From Plantago ovata (taxonomy: Eukaryota; Streptophyta; Magnoliopsida; Lamiales; Plantaginaceae): 64,000 nucleotides of DNA. The notes beneath the pieces were generated by a model. It was not told the origin of the DNA and did no database searches. It worked only from the letters and a program-made list of their open reading frames with translations. Made by a program: the position numbers and the translations under genes. This document shows positions 44,701 through 55,699 of this stretch, in pieces; positions within the stretch are counted from its first letter, which is position 1, and each line of letters opens with the position of its first letter. Location: positions 59,768,899 through 59,832,898 of the forward strand of contig CM051457.1 in NCBI GenBank assembly GCA_028274465.1, read 5' to 3'.

Positions 44701-45633
44701 ATGAGTCAACCTCCGTTGCCCCGGTATGTGATGCCTCGAGGGCCTTGCATAACATTGGATGACGATTGCAGGAATTATGACTTTGATCCTTCGTACTACT
44801 CCATTCTCTCCACGTTTTCAATGGGTGATGATCCAAGAGGGTTCTTAGACACGTACGAGGAAGGAGTGTTGAGGATACCTCGTGAGAATGAGGAGGGGGT
44901 TATTTTATCACATGAGCAACTTTGTATGAGAGGATTTATGGGAACCTTGAAAGGGTACGCTCGAAGATGGCTCAGAATCCCGCCGGAAAAACCGTTGCGC
45001 ACTTGGGGTGAAGTAACCAGCAAGTTTCTGGAACATTGGGATAGGGAATCACCTCCCGGGTCAAGGGCATGGACGTCTCGCTTTAGCAGTCAGCCACCAG
45101 AAATCGACATTGCCGATGAAGAGGAATGTGGAGAAGAATCCATTGATGAAGTCTCCTCAGTACTTAGCTTGGATTCGACGTCCTTACTTGCGGATGTTGA
45201 GGTTGTTGGCGAAGAGGAAGTCGTGGAGGAAGTGATAACTGAATCCATTGCTTCACTTGAGTCAGAAGGTGATGGCGTGAGTTGTGTTGAGGTCGTGGAG
45301 CCAATCTCTGAAGATTTTGGTGTCTTTGAATCAATTGCGGCAGATACTCTTGATCTTGACTCCTACGTTCTGGTCCATGCACCCACCTATGACTCCCAAA
45401 GGAGTTTTGATCCTCTTTACTCTTTTTATTTTCCATCTGATTTCCTTAGTTATTTTTTAGATTTTGTTTTTCTTGGTTTGTTAATTTTAGTTTTCAGGGA
45501 ATCATGGACTTGCTTGAGCAGATACGGAGAGGAGCCAAGGATGGTTCCCAAGATGCGAGGAGTAATGGAACGGATGCACAAGATTCGTTTCCATTTGATA
45601 ATGGATAACATTAGTGGTAATGGTCGCATGTAG
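44701..45633 (+). CDS. Short Gag-like protein of element D
   Basis: An open 310-residue frame. Residues about 76-114 (MRGFMGTLKGYARRWL, TWGEVTSKFLEHW) are a Gag core fragment. Then comes an acidic stretch (140-225) and a hydrophobic run at about 248-265 (DFVFLGLLILVF). The hydrophobic run may be an unspliced T-rich intron end: TTAGTTTTCAG| at 45497 is a good acceptor, followed by ATGGACTTGCTTGAGCAG in another frame. GTGTGCAG at 44692 could also be an acceptor just before the start. There is no knuckle and no protease, so it looks like a deletion derivative. Confidence 0.65.
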   Translation: MSQPPLPRYVMPRGPCITLDDDCRNYDFDPSYYSILSTFSMGDDPRGFLDTYEEGVLRIPRENEEGVILSHEQLCMRGFMGTLKGYARRWLRIPPEKPLRTWGEVTSKFLEHWDRESPPGSRAWTSRFSSQPPEIDIADEEECGEESIDEVSSVLSLDSTSLLADVEVVGEEEVVEEVITESIASLESEGDGVSCVEVVEPISEDFGVFESIAADTLDLDSYVLVHAPTYDSQRSFDPLYSFYFPSDFLSYFLDFVFLGLLILVFRESWTCLSRYGEEPRMVPKMRGVMERMHKIRFHLIMDNISGNGRM

Positions 45634-45845
45634 TTTAGTTTTATCGCTTTCTTGCATTGCATGCATATTTATTTTTCGTGTGTTTTTGGTGATAAAATAG
45701 GTTTTAAGATGATATATTTTGTGTTTTGGGAGGAAAAAGGCATCTCCAGGAGTCTGGAGATGCCAGGCGAACCGCCCCCCGTGTGGGGCGATTCGCCTGG
45801 CAATCCCAGGCCACCTGGGAAGAATTCTCCAGAGCCTGTTCTGGG

Positions 45846-47117
45846 TGATGAACGTATTTTTGACGCGTTCATCTTGTCTTTTTTACCTTCTTTTGCTATC
45901 TTTTAGCCTTGTTTTTTGGTTAGTTTTGTAGAATAGTGTCACGTTTTGTTCGTGAGTGCTTGAGCATCAATAAGCATTGAGAAGGATGAGTCCAAGACAC
46001 CCGAGGGCAAAAGGATTGAGTTGCAAGACAAAAATCTGCCCAGGAGTCAAGCTAAGCGCCTGGAATAGTGAAGCGGAGCGCTTCAAATTCCAGTGGCAAT
46101 GGTACAGCAGACCAAGCGAAGCGCTTGGAGGCCCCAAGCGCTCCGCTTGGCAGCCCCAAGCGGTCCGCTTGGCAACAGTTACAAATCGGGATTTTCCTTC
46201 TTTAATCGGATTTTCAGTTACTTTTTCCATACTTTTGAACATTGGCTTCGTTTTGGCAGAGCTCCTAAGCCCCAAAACTGAGAGAAAACTCAGATTACAT
46301 TTTATTTTAGATTGGATTAAAGGTTTTGGCATAGGATTGCATCCATTGTTTCATCTACGGAGAGGTTTTCATCAATACCCACCGATTAGTGACAGCTTGG
46401 TGGTAACATTGTATCATTATCTCTTGTCTAGTAGTTTAATTTGATGTATTCTATTTACAATTCATATGATTTGATGTCTATGTTGATGAATATGAGTAGC
46501 TAAATCCTTTGTGTTGGTGGTAGAATGTAGAATATGCATGCTATGGGTTATGTTTATGCTTACATGAGGTTGTGAGTCAATCTTGCAGCAAATTCCTTCA
46601 TATGATTCTTAGTTGCCTATAATATATATTCGAATTGAGTATAGTGATAAACTCTTGGTCAATGAAAGCTATAGGATTGTATGTTAGAGATTTGCAGCAT
46701 GCTAATGCTAGATAAATGGTGTTAGTGACAAGCACCTCTAAAGTATTGATAGTGGTCTTTTATGATGTGTATCTTGAAAGTTACCTAGACGAGTTGCTTA
46801 GCATACTTGATCGAAGGTTTTACGCACTGAACTTGTGAGCATATTCGTAACCTATGCATGTGTATTTGATTTCTACCACCAACCGTTTTCCAAACTTGAT
46901 TACAACAATCTGATTTCTCGTTGCTTTGTTCTAAGAAAACAATTCTATAAACACTTGGACACGTTGTCTGAAATAACTAGCAAAAACCACAAACAAAGCC
47001 ACGTTAGGTCCCGAGAGAACGACACTCGGGGACAACTTGCCATTGCACTCTTTTGTGTAGTGAATAAGTGTTCTTTGGCTACAAACAAATTTAATTAGTG
47101 AAAAAACGACATCATCA
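45846..47117 (+). repeat. Solo LTR of family A
   Basis: Starts TGATGAACGTATTTTTGAC, ends CGACATCATCA, 1272 bp, flanked by CTGGG on both sides (45841-45845 and 47118-47122). The uninterrupted target is seen at 43727 (TTCTGGGGATTC). It is the product of LTR-LTR recombination after insertion. Confidence 0.95.
46069..46172. repeat. Hairpin cluster in the solo LTR
   Basis: TGAAGCG-GAG-CGCTTCA (46069-46085), then CCAAGCG / CGCTTGG with loops AAG (46112-46128), CTC (46134-46150) and GTC (46156-46172). It is mirror-ordered relative to 2348-2466 because the element is in the opposite orientation. Confidence 0.9.
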
Positions 47118-47813
47118 CTGGGGATTCTTAGCATAGGAGATACTTTTTCTTATCGATTTGGACCTTGTGAGATCGCGATTCTTCGGAGATTGACAACCTT
47201 CGGTAACATTGTATCTCAGATTTTCCTATTCTATATTTATTTATCTTTCAACATGTTTTCATTCAATCTTTCTATGATTTCTGTTGATTACATGACATCT
47301 ATGAGTAGCTAAATCTATTGTTGGTGATAGATAGTATGTGATTTCTTAGCGAAGGGTTAATAATTATGCTGATGGCGGTAAAACGAATCAGACTTTGAGT
47401 TATTGCTTTATTTCTTTGATCTATCTAAGCCCTATCTTCGTAGTGTTGAATAATAACGGAACACATTGGACAATTCATTGATCAAAGATCTCTATGCAAA
47501 ACGATCGGGTACTTCATGCATGATTATTAACCTGCTATGCTTTGAATGATCATACTATCACTAACTTCCATTATCTGATAAGAAAAACCTGTGCTAAGTC
47601 GTTTGTTGATTTTATAGTTTAAGTTAGATTATATAAAGCTAGTTATAGTCCTTAGAGATCGACACTCGAGGTTATTTTACTGCTACACTACGGTTTTCGT
47701 TGTAGTTGTGAATTGCCTTTGGCTAAATACAAATTTATTTGATTAATTAGAATCTGACAAATTCCGGTTCATGAAGGATCTAACTTGAATTTAATACAAG
47801 ACAGAATCAACAA

Positions 47814-48694
47814 TGTTATGACCAGTGTTATGAGAACACAGATCACAACAACACTGTTTACTATCAGTGTTATGAGAACACAGATCACAACATAACTGAT
47901 CAGAGAATATAAAACTTAAAACAAATACAGCGGAATGTAAAGAACACAAAGAAATATTTTTTTCTCGGGTAATATTTCTATCACTCGGAGCACAATTGCT
48001 AAATCACTAGTTTGTAAAAGAGATTACACAGTATAAACCTTGATCTATACAGACTAGCTTAAACACAAGCAAGACTATAATAATATTGACAAGCCTAAAA
48101 CCTAATAAACTGATGCACAACGTAGGCTAGACTGTATAGCTTGTGAAACCTACAGACAAAAATCTAATGATAATTTTCTAGCAATGCGTTGTTCTTCTGT
48201 AGTTGTGAAGTAGAGCTATCTCCAATATATATAGCGTTGTGGAGAGTCCTTGAGATCTACTTCACTATGGTATGAACGCGTTTTGCAGATCTTCTATTTA
48301 TTGTGTACGTTCACACCAAGTCAGTATACTAAAGAGATGTTCCCTTATCATGTAGCATCGTCCAGATCTCCTAATATCTTGAAACTCTTCTTTACTTCGT
48401 TTCTTGTATCGACCGGACTCTACAAGGACTTTTCCTTGCTCAATTCTCTTGCTCTCCAAGACAAATCTGCACATCAATGATAACCACAATCGTGGAACAA
48501 ATTATTTAATAAAGAAAAATCAACACTAATTTGAATCCTAGATATATTAGGAGAACTGTGAAGTCCTGTTATGGTGTGTGTTATCATAACACATAAGTGT
48601 TATTAACACAACACAGTGTTATAATAACATTTACACTGTGTTTAAGAAACACGAGCTATAACACCACAATTACTACTCTAACAATCTCCCCCTT
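47814..48694 (-). mobile_element. Copia-type 3' LTR with polypurine tract (remnant)
   Basis: The minus strand reads AAAAAGGGGGAGAT then TGTTAGAGTAG, the polypurine tract and LTR start of a copia element. The LTR spans 47814-48683 (TGTTA...TAACA ends, 870 bp). The internal region is lost beyond about 48700. Near the ends are short palindromes (GTGTTATCATAACAC near 48581) and a direct repeat GTGTTATGAGAACACAGATC (47826 and 47869). It shares TTTACATTCCGCTGT with the fragment at 22526-23225. Confidence 0.75.
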
Positions 48695-49215
48695 TTTGCT
48701 TTTTCTTCACAAAAGTCGTTACACAAAAATGATTATAAAAATATGGTAGTTCGAGATAACCCAAACTCTCCCTGAATGTCTTACACAACGTTATGCTTTT
48801 TTTCTATTGTGATGATGAACTTGATTGGTTATTGGAATAAAACTACTTTTGTTCCAAATCCTAATTTATGCGCCTTATCTCTATGGATAAACTACTATCT
48901 CTACCTAATCCATAAATACTGGACTATCCAGATTTAGATGATTCCCCGCTAAAAATCAGAACCCACGAATTATTTACGACCCAAGCGTGTCAGAATTACT
49001 CAAATAAAAAGAAAAAAAGGATATAATTATAAAGCAGCATGAAACGGTTTATATGATATCATGAAAGCATCTTTGTAACTTGAAAAAGAAGTCAATATTG
49101 TACCTAAAAAAAACCGATGTTGCCACAAAACATTTAACCTATTAATATGAGAACCTGAATGAAATGAAATGAAATTGCTTTACATAATAAGTAATTTTAG
49201 ATCTAGTAAATTATC
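48695..49215. other. AT-rich intergenic DNA, nothing recognised
   Basis: No coding frame or repeat end is seen. The last ~150 bases are the upstream region of the SPH gene; a clear TATA box was not found. Confidence 0.5.
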
Positions 49216-49656
49216 ATGAAGAAAATTTCAGGTGCAACAATATATCTGGTTACATTTTTTATGATGCTTTTGGTTACATCAGAAGCAAGTAAATTAATGT
49301 TTGATAATATTGATGTCACCCTGATAAATGCCTCTAACGATTCCGTTCATTTTCAATGTCCCTCTAACGATAAGGCATACACCGGCCTCCACACGCTTCT
49401 ACCTAATCAAAATTTTGGATTCCATTTCAAAGAAAACTTGTTCTTTACAATCAAGTGGTGGTGCGACTTCAAGATGATAACTGGATCTGGTAGCTACGGT
49501 GTTTTTACTAGAAGGTTGAGTCAGAACTATTGTGACATTGATTGCGAATGGTACGTGACCAAGGATGGGCCATGCACTCGCGATCTTCTACGGCATTTTG
49601 GTGCGACATCTTCCGTGGCACCAATGAATTTTCGACACGTGTATAACATGAGTTGA
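49216..49656 (+). CDS. S-protein homologue (plant self-incompatibility S1 family), secreted
   Basis: An intact single-exon frame of 146 residues. Residues 1-24 form a signal peptide (basic start, hydrophobic core LVTFFMMLLVT, then SEA). The mature part has the S1 pattern: DVTLINAS near the start, hydrophobic core strands and FHFKENLFFTIKWWCDF, with cysteines at FQC, WWC, YC, DC and GPC suited to disulphides. Length and layout fit the family (about 130-150 residues). S1 of poppy is a pistil determinant; most homologues are of unknown function, so mating control cannot be claimed. Its 3' end and downstream flank are duplicated in inverse orientation at 54758-54954. Confidence 0.9.
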   Translation: MKKISGATIYLVTFFMMLLVTSEASKLMFDNIDVTLINASNDSVHFQCPSNDKAYTGLHTLLPNQNFGFHFKENLFFTIKWWCDFKMITGSGSYGVFTRRLSQNYCDIDCEWYVTKDGPCTRDLLRHFGATSSVAPMNFRHVYNMS

Positions 49657-49765
49657 CTGTCAAATTTAACTTCTTTCATTTCCGTGAGATAGGAGAGATG
49701 AATTTCAATCTAAATTTAGTAAATGGGAGAGAGAGGAAAAAAATCTAAAAAGATTTTCATAAATC
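49568..49765 (+). repeat. Left arm of inverted duplication (SPH 3' end and flank)
   Basis: About 197 bases, including the last ~29 SPH codons and the spacer to the FRS 5' UTR. They match the reverse complement of 54758-54954 with few differences. Homology stops abruptly at both ends. Confidence 0.85.
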
Positions 49766-49789
49766 AATTTTCTGATTTCTCACGCATCT

Positions 49790-52700
49790 TCCTCTCCAAA
49801 CAACTAGATTCTGCACAATAGTCTTTGCTAAAAGCCTGAATCGAAATTAGTCTCCTTCCCATCTTCATCAATCCAATTTTTCCGAGTTGAAGAAGTTATA
49901 ATTCTAAATTTCTGATCGAAGGTAATAAATCTTTCATTGTCAAGAAAATTGTGTTCTTCATTACAAGTTACTGCTATAAACTTGTTTAGTACTTACGATC
50001 ATTTTCATTCAGTGAGTTTTATATCATTTGACAAGATACTTTTTATGTTCTACCAATCTGCAAGAAGTATATATATATTGATGACTGATGAGTGTAATAT
50101 AATGCTGTATTTTTATTTTCTTTTGGTTGCTTTAGGTTAAGTAAGCTATGTATTTATAGTCTGTTGCTAGAGAACTAAATTGATATCAGATTCATAGGAA
50201 ATTTGTGAAAACATAGATAGCTCAATAGTCGTTCCTCGCTCCAGTTTTTCGACTTCAATAGCAAAGAAACTATGATGAAGTAATCTTTATTTCTATTAAG
50301 TACTGCATTAAGAAAAGTTTAGACTTTCAAAATGTAAGTTGTTGCTTTTGTACATTGTCCGAAGGATGCGTTTCCAACTATGTACGTACTCATTATTATG
50401 CTTTTTCAAATGCATGTTGTTAAAGTACAGGATATGGAGCAGGACAATGTCAACTGCAACGAGAACATTGCTTCAGGGGTAAATGTAAACAATGAGTTAG
50501 AAACAGAAGATCAAAATGACTCTGCTGATCTTGACAGTGAATCAGTTCGCCAAAGAAAGGTAATATGTGATCGCCACATGACATTCTCAGAAGCTAAAAT
50601 ACCAAAAGTAGGAATGGAGTTTGAGAGTGAAGAAGCAGCCTATCAGTTTTATAAAGCTTATTCACGTGAATGTGGTTTCGGCATTAGAAGACATGACAAG
50701 CACAAAGATGGAGAGAAACAAATCTTAGACAGAACATTTTGTTGCTCGTGCCAAGGTGAACGGAAACCAGATAAACGGGATGTTAATACCAAAACACCTC
50801 GTCCTGAAACAAGGACAAATTGTGGTGCCTTTATGAAGATTAACGTTCGCTACACTGGTAAATACAAAGTTGTTAAATTTAACCCCAACCACAGCGGTCA
50901 TGAATTGCGAAGTCCATCTACTGAGGTGTCACAGAAAGATTGATAGTATACAAGCCGCACAACTGGATGACATTCAAAATTTTGGTATAACGCCAAAGGC
51001 CGGTTTAGACTACATTTCGCATCAAGTAGGTGGGCGAGAAAATGTTGGATTTATCCTATAAGATATAAGAAATTACCTGCGCACAAAAAGAACTGTGCAT
51101 ATGAAGCGAGGTGATGCAGGAGTAGTACTTTCTTATTTGTAGTCAAAGCATACAGAAGACCCAAATTTTTTCTCTGCTGTTCAACTTGACGTGGATGATC
51201 AAATAACCAATATGTTCCGGGCCGATGGACAGATGATGGCCGATTATACACATTTCGGAGACGTTGTGAGCTTTGACCCAACATACAAGAAAAATAATGA
51301 TGGACGACCATTTGCTCTATTTGTAGGTGTTAACCATCATAAGCAAACCACTGTGTTTGGTGCGGCTTTATTATATGATGAGACCGCTCCATCGTTCTTG
51401 TGGCTTTTTGACACATTTGCAAAAGCTATGAATGAAAAGATGCCCACGACTATTCTTACAGATCAATGTAATGCGATGGAAAAGGCTTTGAGAGATTCTG
51501 AAAAGTGGAAAAATGTCTTACACCGCTTATGTATCTGGCACATTTTATCAAAATGCAGCCATCCATCTCAGTGATACCTTCACCAATATCCCAAATTTCA
51601 CGAAAGATTTCAGCTCTTGCATCTATTATCATGATGAGGAAGAAAATTTCTTAGATGCATGGAATAAAATGCTAGTGAAGTATGATCTTCAAAATAATGA
51701 TTGGTTGGAGAAGTTATTTAGTAAGAAAGAAAAATGGGCACTAGTGTATGGGAAACAGAAATTTTGTGCAGACATCACAACAACTCAAAGAAGTGAAACC
51801 ATGCATAGTTCCCTGAAAAGATATGTCAACTACAAGTCCAATCTCTCACAATTTTTCCATCATTTTGACAGATTGATTGCTGATCGTCGTTATGAATAGA
51901 AGAAAGCAGGTGTTAGGACAAGTCAAAGTAAGCCAAAGCTTTCCTTCCCACTCCAACTTCTCATACATGCATGTAGTATTTATACACATGAAGTTTTTAA
52001 GCTATTTCAGATAGAGCTTTGCTTGGGAATTGATGCGAAATCAGATCCTATTGGTGAGTCGGTAGGATTGCAACATAAGTTTATAGTCAGGCTTCTGAAC
52101 CACCGCCACTACCACACTGTCACATATGACCCTTCAGATATCAAGGTTTCATGTAGCTGCAGAAAATTTGAATTTTCTGGTATTTTTTGTTCCCATGCTT
52201 TGAAAGTTCTTCATTCACATGAAATTCTTAGAATACCAGAACCATACATACTGAAGAGGTGGACTAAGAAAGCAAAAAAGGGTGTAGTTGAATCCCTTTT
52301 AGAATCATCTGCATCATTACCTTCTTTGAGTGAGGAGGATAATGAAAAAATATGGATTGGAGAACGTTATAGGGAATTGTGCCGATTAGATACTCAGCGT
52401 ACTACACGAGCTGCCTTGAGTCAAGAGACGTTTGAGTTTGCGAGAAATAATTCTCGTAAAGAGATTGAAGAGATAGACATGATGTTGGAACAACTAGCTC
52501 TTGTAAAATCAGTTCCTTCCCCTCATTCTGTACCTGACAAAATTGTAGTATCTAAAGTTAATGGGAAGCAAACTCCGGCATCTGGAGCTGGAGAAAGTCA
52601 AGTGCGTGAACCAACTGATCACAACATGGAAACTGGAGTCAATACAGTTGAAATTGCATCTGATGAAATAAAAATAAAGGGGTGGAAGAAGGAGGAGTCC

Positions 52701-54093
52701 ACGAAAGTGAAATCTGGAAAGAGACTAAAAAGTGGTCTTGAACAAGCTACAGGGAAGAGGAGAGCAAAGAAGAATTCTTCTTCGCATAAGTCATCTTCTG
52801 CAATGGCATTAGAAAATAAGGACCAAGTAAATTTCGTAACAGTTAATGTTATTTTCATCCTTACAATTTTTATGGCATGCTCACGTACATATATGCAGCA
52901 TAATCCTAATCAAAATGGGCAGCAAGGCTCAACTGGGGTATTTCAGTTACCATCATTTCAAACATCATCCTACTCTCCACATCTTCCCCAGGTATTTTGG
53001 TTACAGTTTATATATAATTTTCATGACCGTTTCTCTCATAATTTGAAGTGAAATTGTTACTAGTATCACCTGGTGTATTCTGCTCTTACAGCTGTTGTAT
53101 ATCATTTACTCCCTCCGTCCCAATGATAAGTCTACGTTTGCTTTTTGCACGGTTTTTAATGAATAATTTTGTTTGGTAGTGTTATATTAATATTGTATGT
53201 AAATGTGGGGTAGTTGATTAAAAAGTATGAGATATGAGTGGAGATAGAGAAGTGTAAATGTGGGGTCCATATTTAAAATAATATAGATGGGATGTGGGGT
53301 ACTTTCCAAAAATGGAAACGTAAAGAATTGATTGGGACGTCCAAAAAAGAAATACGTAAAGAATTGATCGGGACAGATGAGTATTTGTTTTTTTTCATTT
53401 CAAGCTATCCCATGTCTTTGCAGAATTTAAATAATCATGGTAGCCGCCTAAGCGCTGGTTTCCCGGGTACATCGGCTTTCCTTCAGTCACCTGCATATCG
53501 ACCAGTGCCTTCATTCTCACATCTTTCTCGGGTAGTAGTACATTTCATTCTAAATACATAGTTTTATCACGTTCTGTCAAATAGCTTTTTTCTTTTTCTT
53601 TTTACTTGCACTAACTGTATACTTGTGTTTTGAATTGAACTAGACTTATCATAGTGGTCCACCTGATTGGAATCCACCCCATACTCTTATGGCAACACCA
53701 TATTGCGTAGGAGAACAAAGTACTGCACTTGTACCGACATCTCAATTGATAGCGGTATAAATTTGTCATTAACCTCTCTAGAATAATATCTCTGTACATT
53801 TTAAGTTACATTATCAATTATCTAACATATATACATTTCACTGTAGATGATGAAGTCAAATGTTCATCCCAAATTGAGTTGCTTGCCTCAGTATGTAGAG
53901 AAAGATCAGAGTACTGGGATGAGCATGGAATGGTTGTCACAGGTAACATGGATTATAATAACGATTATTGAAGCTTTTGTTGAGGTTGTAAATTTAATTT
54001 TAATTTATAATCTATTTGATCAGGTTTGCTAACTTAATATTCATACAACAGGCACAAATGCAAAAGCCACCTGAGTCTGGGAACCATCAATAA
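49790..54093 (+). pseudogene. FAR1-related sequence (FRS) gene, decayed
   Basis: FRS proteins are transcription factors derived from Mutator transposases. Visible: a noncoding first exon ending GATCGAAG|GTAATA (49920), acceptor before ATG 50434, FAR1 DNA-binding domain (FESEEAAYQFYKAYSRECGFGIRR, in two runs, 50610-50900), MULE transposase domain (FDPTYKKN, DQCNAME, HRLCIWHI, 51240-51545) and SWIM zinc finger SCSCRKFEFSGIFCSH (52160-52200). Small 3' exons follow at about 53427-53531, 53643-53754, 53847-53940 and 54053-54093, with GT-AG borders. Defects are a frameshift near 50915, stops at 51059 and 51139, one extra T near 51545 and a stop near 51897. Confidence 0.85.
53109..53381. mobile_element. 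Stowaway-like MITE in an FRS intron
   Basis: Begins CTCCCTCCGTCCC, the Stowaway (Tc1/mariner) terminal motif, and ends GGGACAGATGAG, a decayed inverse copy. It is flanked by TA (53107-53108, 53382-53383). 273 bp, noncoding. It lies between the exon ending at about 52991 and the acceptor TTGCAG at about 53425. Confidence 0.8.
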
Positions 54094-54757
54094 CAGATTT
54101 GAACTTCTGAAATTAAACAGACCGAGTAATGAAGTTTTGACTGGAGTTCCTGAAACATATTAGATGTGTCTTATATTGGATTTGAATACATTGCATTGTT
54201 TTATATTTTATTGTGTACTTTGAATGCTATACATACATTTTATATTTTACACTTCACATAATGCTTTAAATTTCCTGTTAAATCGCCAAGTTACTCCATC
54301 ATTGTGATCATGTGAACTCGCCAAGTTCATTCTTACAGTTAAGAATGTTGTAAAGGCTTGAAAAATCAAGCAAGTTTTCTTTTGAAACGGTCAAAGTTAT
54401 ATTATATTATAATAAAAAGAGCATAAGATATGCTCGACAAGGATTACGATGAAAGAAAAAAGACTGGTACAGACCAGACACAAACGAAACTAGAGACAGA
54501 GTACAGGAGCCTACTTAACTGAAAAAGTAAAAAACCTTCCAGGCAACTTAAAAAACCAGCCAAATCAAAGAAAAAGGATTCCAGGGAGGAACAACAAGCC
54601 ATGGCCCAAAAACTCCAGAGTATAATAAAGAGCTCGTTTGACAGTAATAATGGAAGCCAAAAAACGAAGCTAGAGTCCGATCCCAGCGACTATAACCAAG
54701 GTACAAGCTTGAAATAATAACTATTAACGTTGAACTACGGAAACTTTGGATTCTGCA
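54094..54757. other. FRS 3' flank, nothing further recognised
   Basis: AT-rich to about 54400, then A/G-rich sequence without a clear frame. No TE end was identified. Confidence 0.4.
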
Positions 54758-54954
54758 ATTTATGAAAATCGTTTTAGATTTTTTTCCTCTCTCTCCCATT
54801 TACTAAATTTAGATTGAAATTCATCTCTCTATCTCACGGAAATGAAGGAAGTTAAATTTGACAGTCAACTCATGTTATACACATGTCGAAAATTCATTGG
54901 TGCCACGGAAGATGTCGCACCAAAATGTCGTAGAAGATCGCGAGTGTGGGCCAT
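54758..54954 (-). repeat. Right arm of inverted duplication
   Basis: Reverse complement of 49568-49765. The two arms enclose the whole FRS gene (about 5 kb). Just outside the arm, CCATGCTTG (54951) and CAAGCATGG (54994) form an inverted pair around GGCAGTTTTACTGCC. Confidence 0.85.
54865..54954 (-). pseudogene. SPH 3' gene fragment
   Basis: Encodes the last ~27-29 residues of the SPH protein (TRDLLRHFGATSSVAPMNF, then RHVYNMS and stop) without any change in that part. The upstream coding sequence is absent. Confidence 0.85.
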
Positions 54955-55699
54955 GCTTGCGCAATATCATGAAACCGGGGCAGTTTTACTGCCAAGCATG
55001 GACGGGTTTACTTCAAGTATAATTTCATGGGACGTTGCTTAATTTGTTTACGTATCATCTAATATTATATTTTTTTTGTCTAAATTGGGTCAATCCATTT
55101 TCAAATCTTATAAGAAGTGGATGGATGGATTATGGAATAATGAAATGTTTATCATTTTATTCTTAATATATATTTCGTTGGCCGTGTATTGACCACTTGA
55201 CTCGACAAAGTATAAAAATATGGCTTATGTTATGGATAATTATATGAATGTAACAAGAGTTTACTGATCTCTCTAATTTGTTAGTTTGTACGTGTATTTC
55301 TCTAGTTTGTTAATCTCCTGATAGACTTTAGAGATACTTTCCTACTTACACTCTCGTGCACTCCCAAATTGATTGACCAGAATAACAATTTTTCTTCCCC
55401 GTTATTATTATTCAACACGTTCTCGGCACGAATCTACCAAAACTGAGTTTCTACCTTTCCACAAACTCATCCATCCGTATTCCATCAATCAAACACACAG
55501 TGCCTCACAAACAATTTCCTCCAAAAACCATATCCATCTATCATCGATTTAGTGCTATTGACAGATCTTGATGATAAGTCTCCATTATCAATTTCTCTCT
55601 GAATTTTCGATAGATCGTCGCCTGGACCGTACTGCAAGAAATCCCTTGCTCCTTTCGATTCCCCCAAGCCTCTACTCTCCGAGAACATCCGTACCAAGG
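54955..55699. other. AT-rich intergenic DNA
   Basis: No recognisable gene, apart from the small inverted repeat at 54951-55002. The minus-strand frame at 55485-55874 overlaps the arm of the next element and has no family features. Confidence 0.5.

Larger units (their letters stand above)
43191..47774 (+). mobile_element. Element D, short Athila-like element carrying a solo LTR
   Basis: Target-site duplication AGGAT at 43186-43190 and 47775-47779. 5' LTR 43191-44381, tRNA-Asp PBS, short gag (44701-45633), then a damaged 3' LTR (45819-45845 plus 47123-47774) interrupted by a 1272-bp family-A solo LTR. Without that insertion it is about 3.3 kb. The last LTR bases read CATGA instead of CATCA. 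Confidence 0.85.
45760..47774 (+). repeat. Damaged 3' LTR of D (split by solo LTR)
   Basis: The internal hairpin region (45760-45818) joins directly to LTR sequence AATTCTCCAGAGCCTG (45823), which corresponds to 43708 in the 5' LTR. So the first ~515 bases of the 3' LTR, with the polypurine tract, are missing. The LTR resumes after the solo LTR at 47123 and runs to 47774. Confidence 0.8.
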
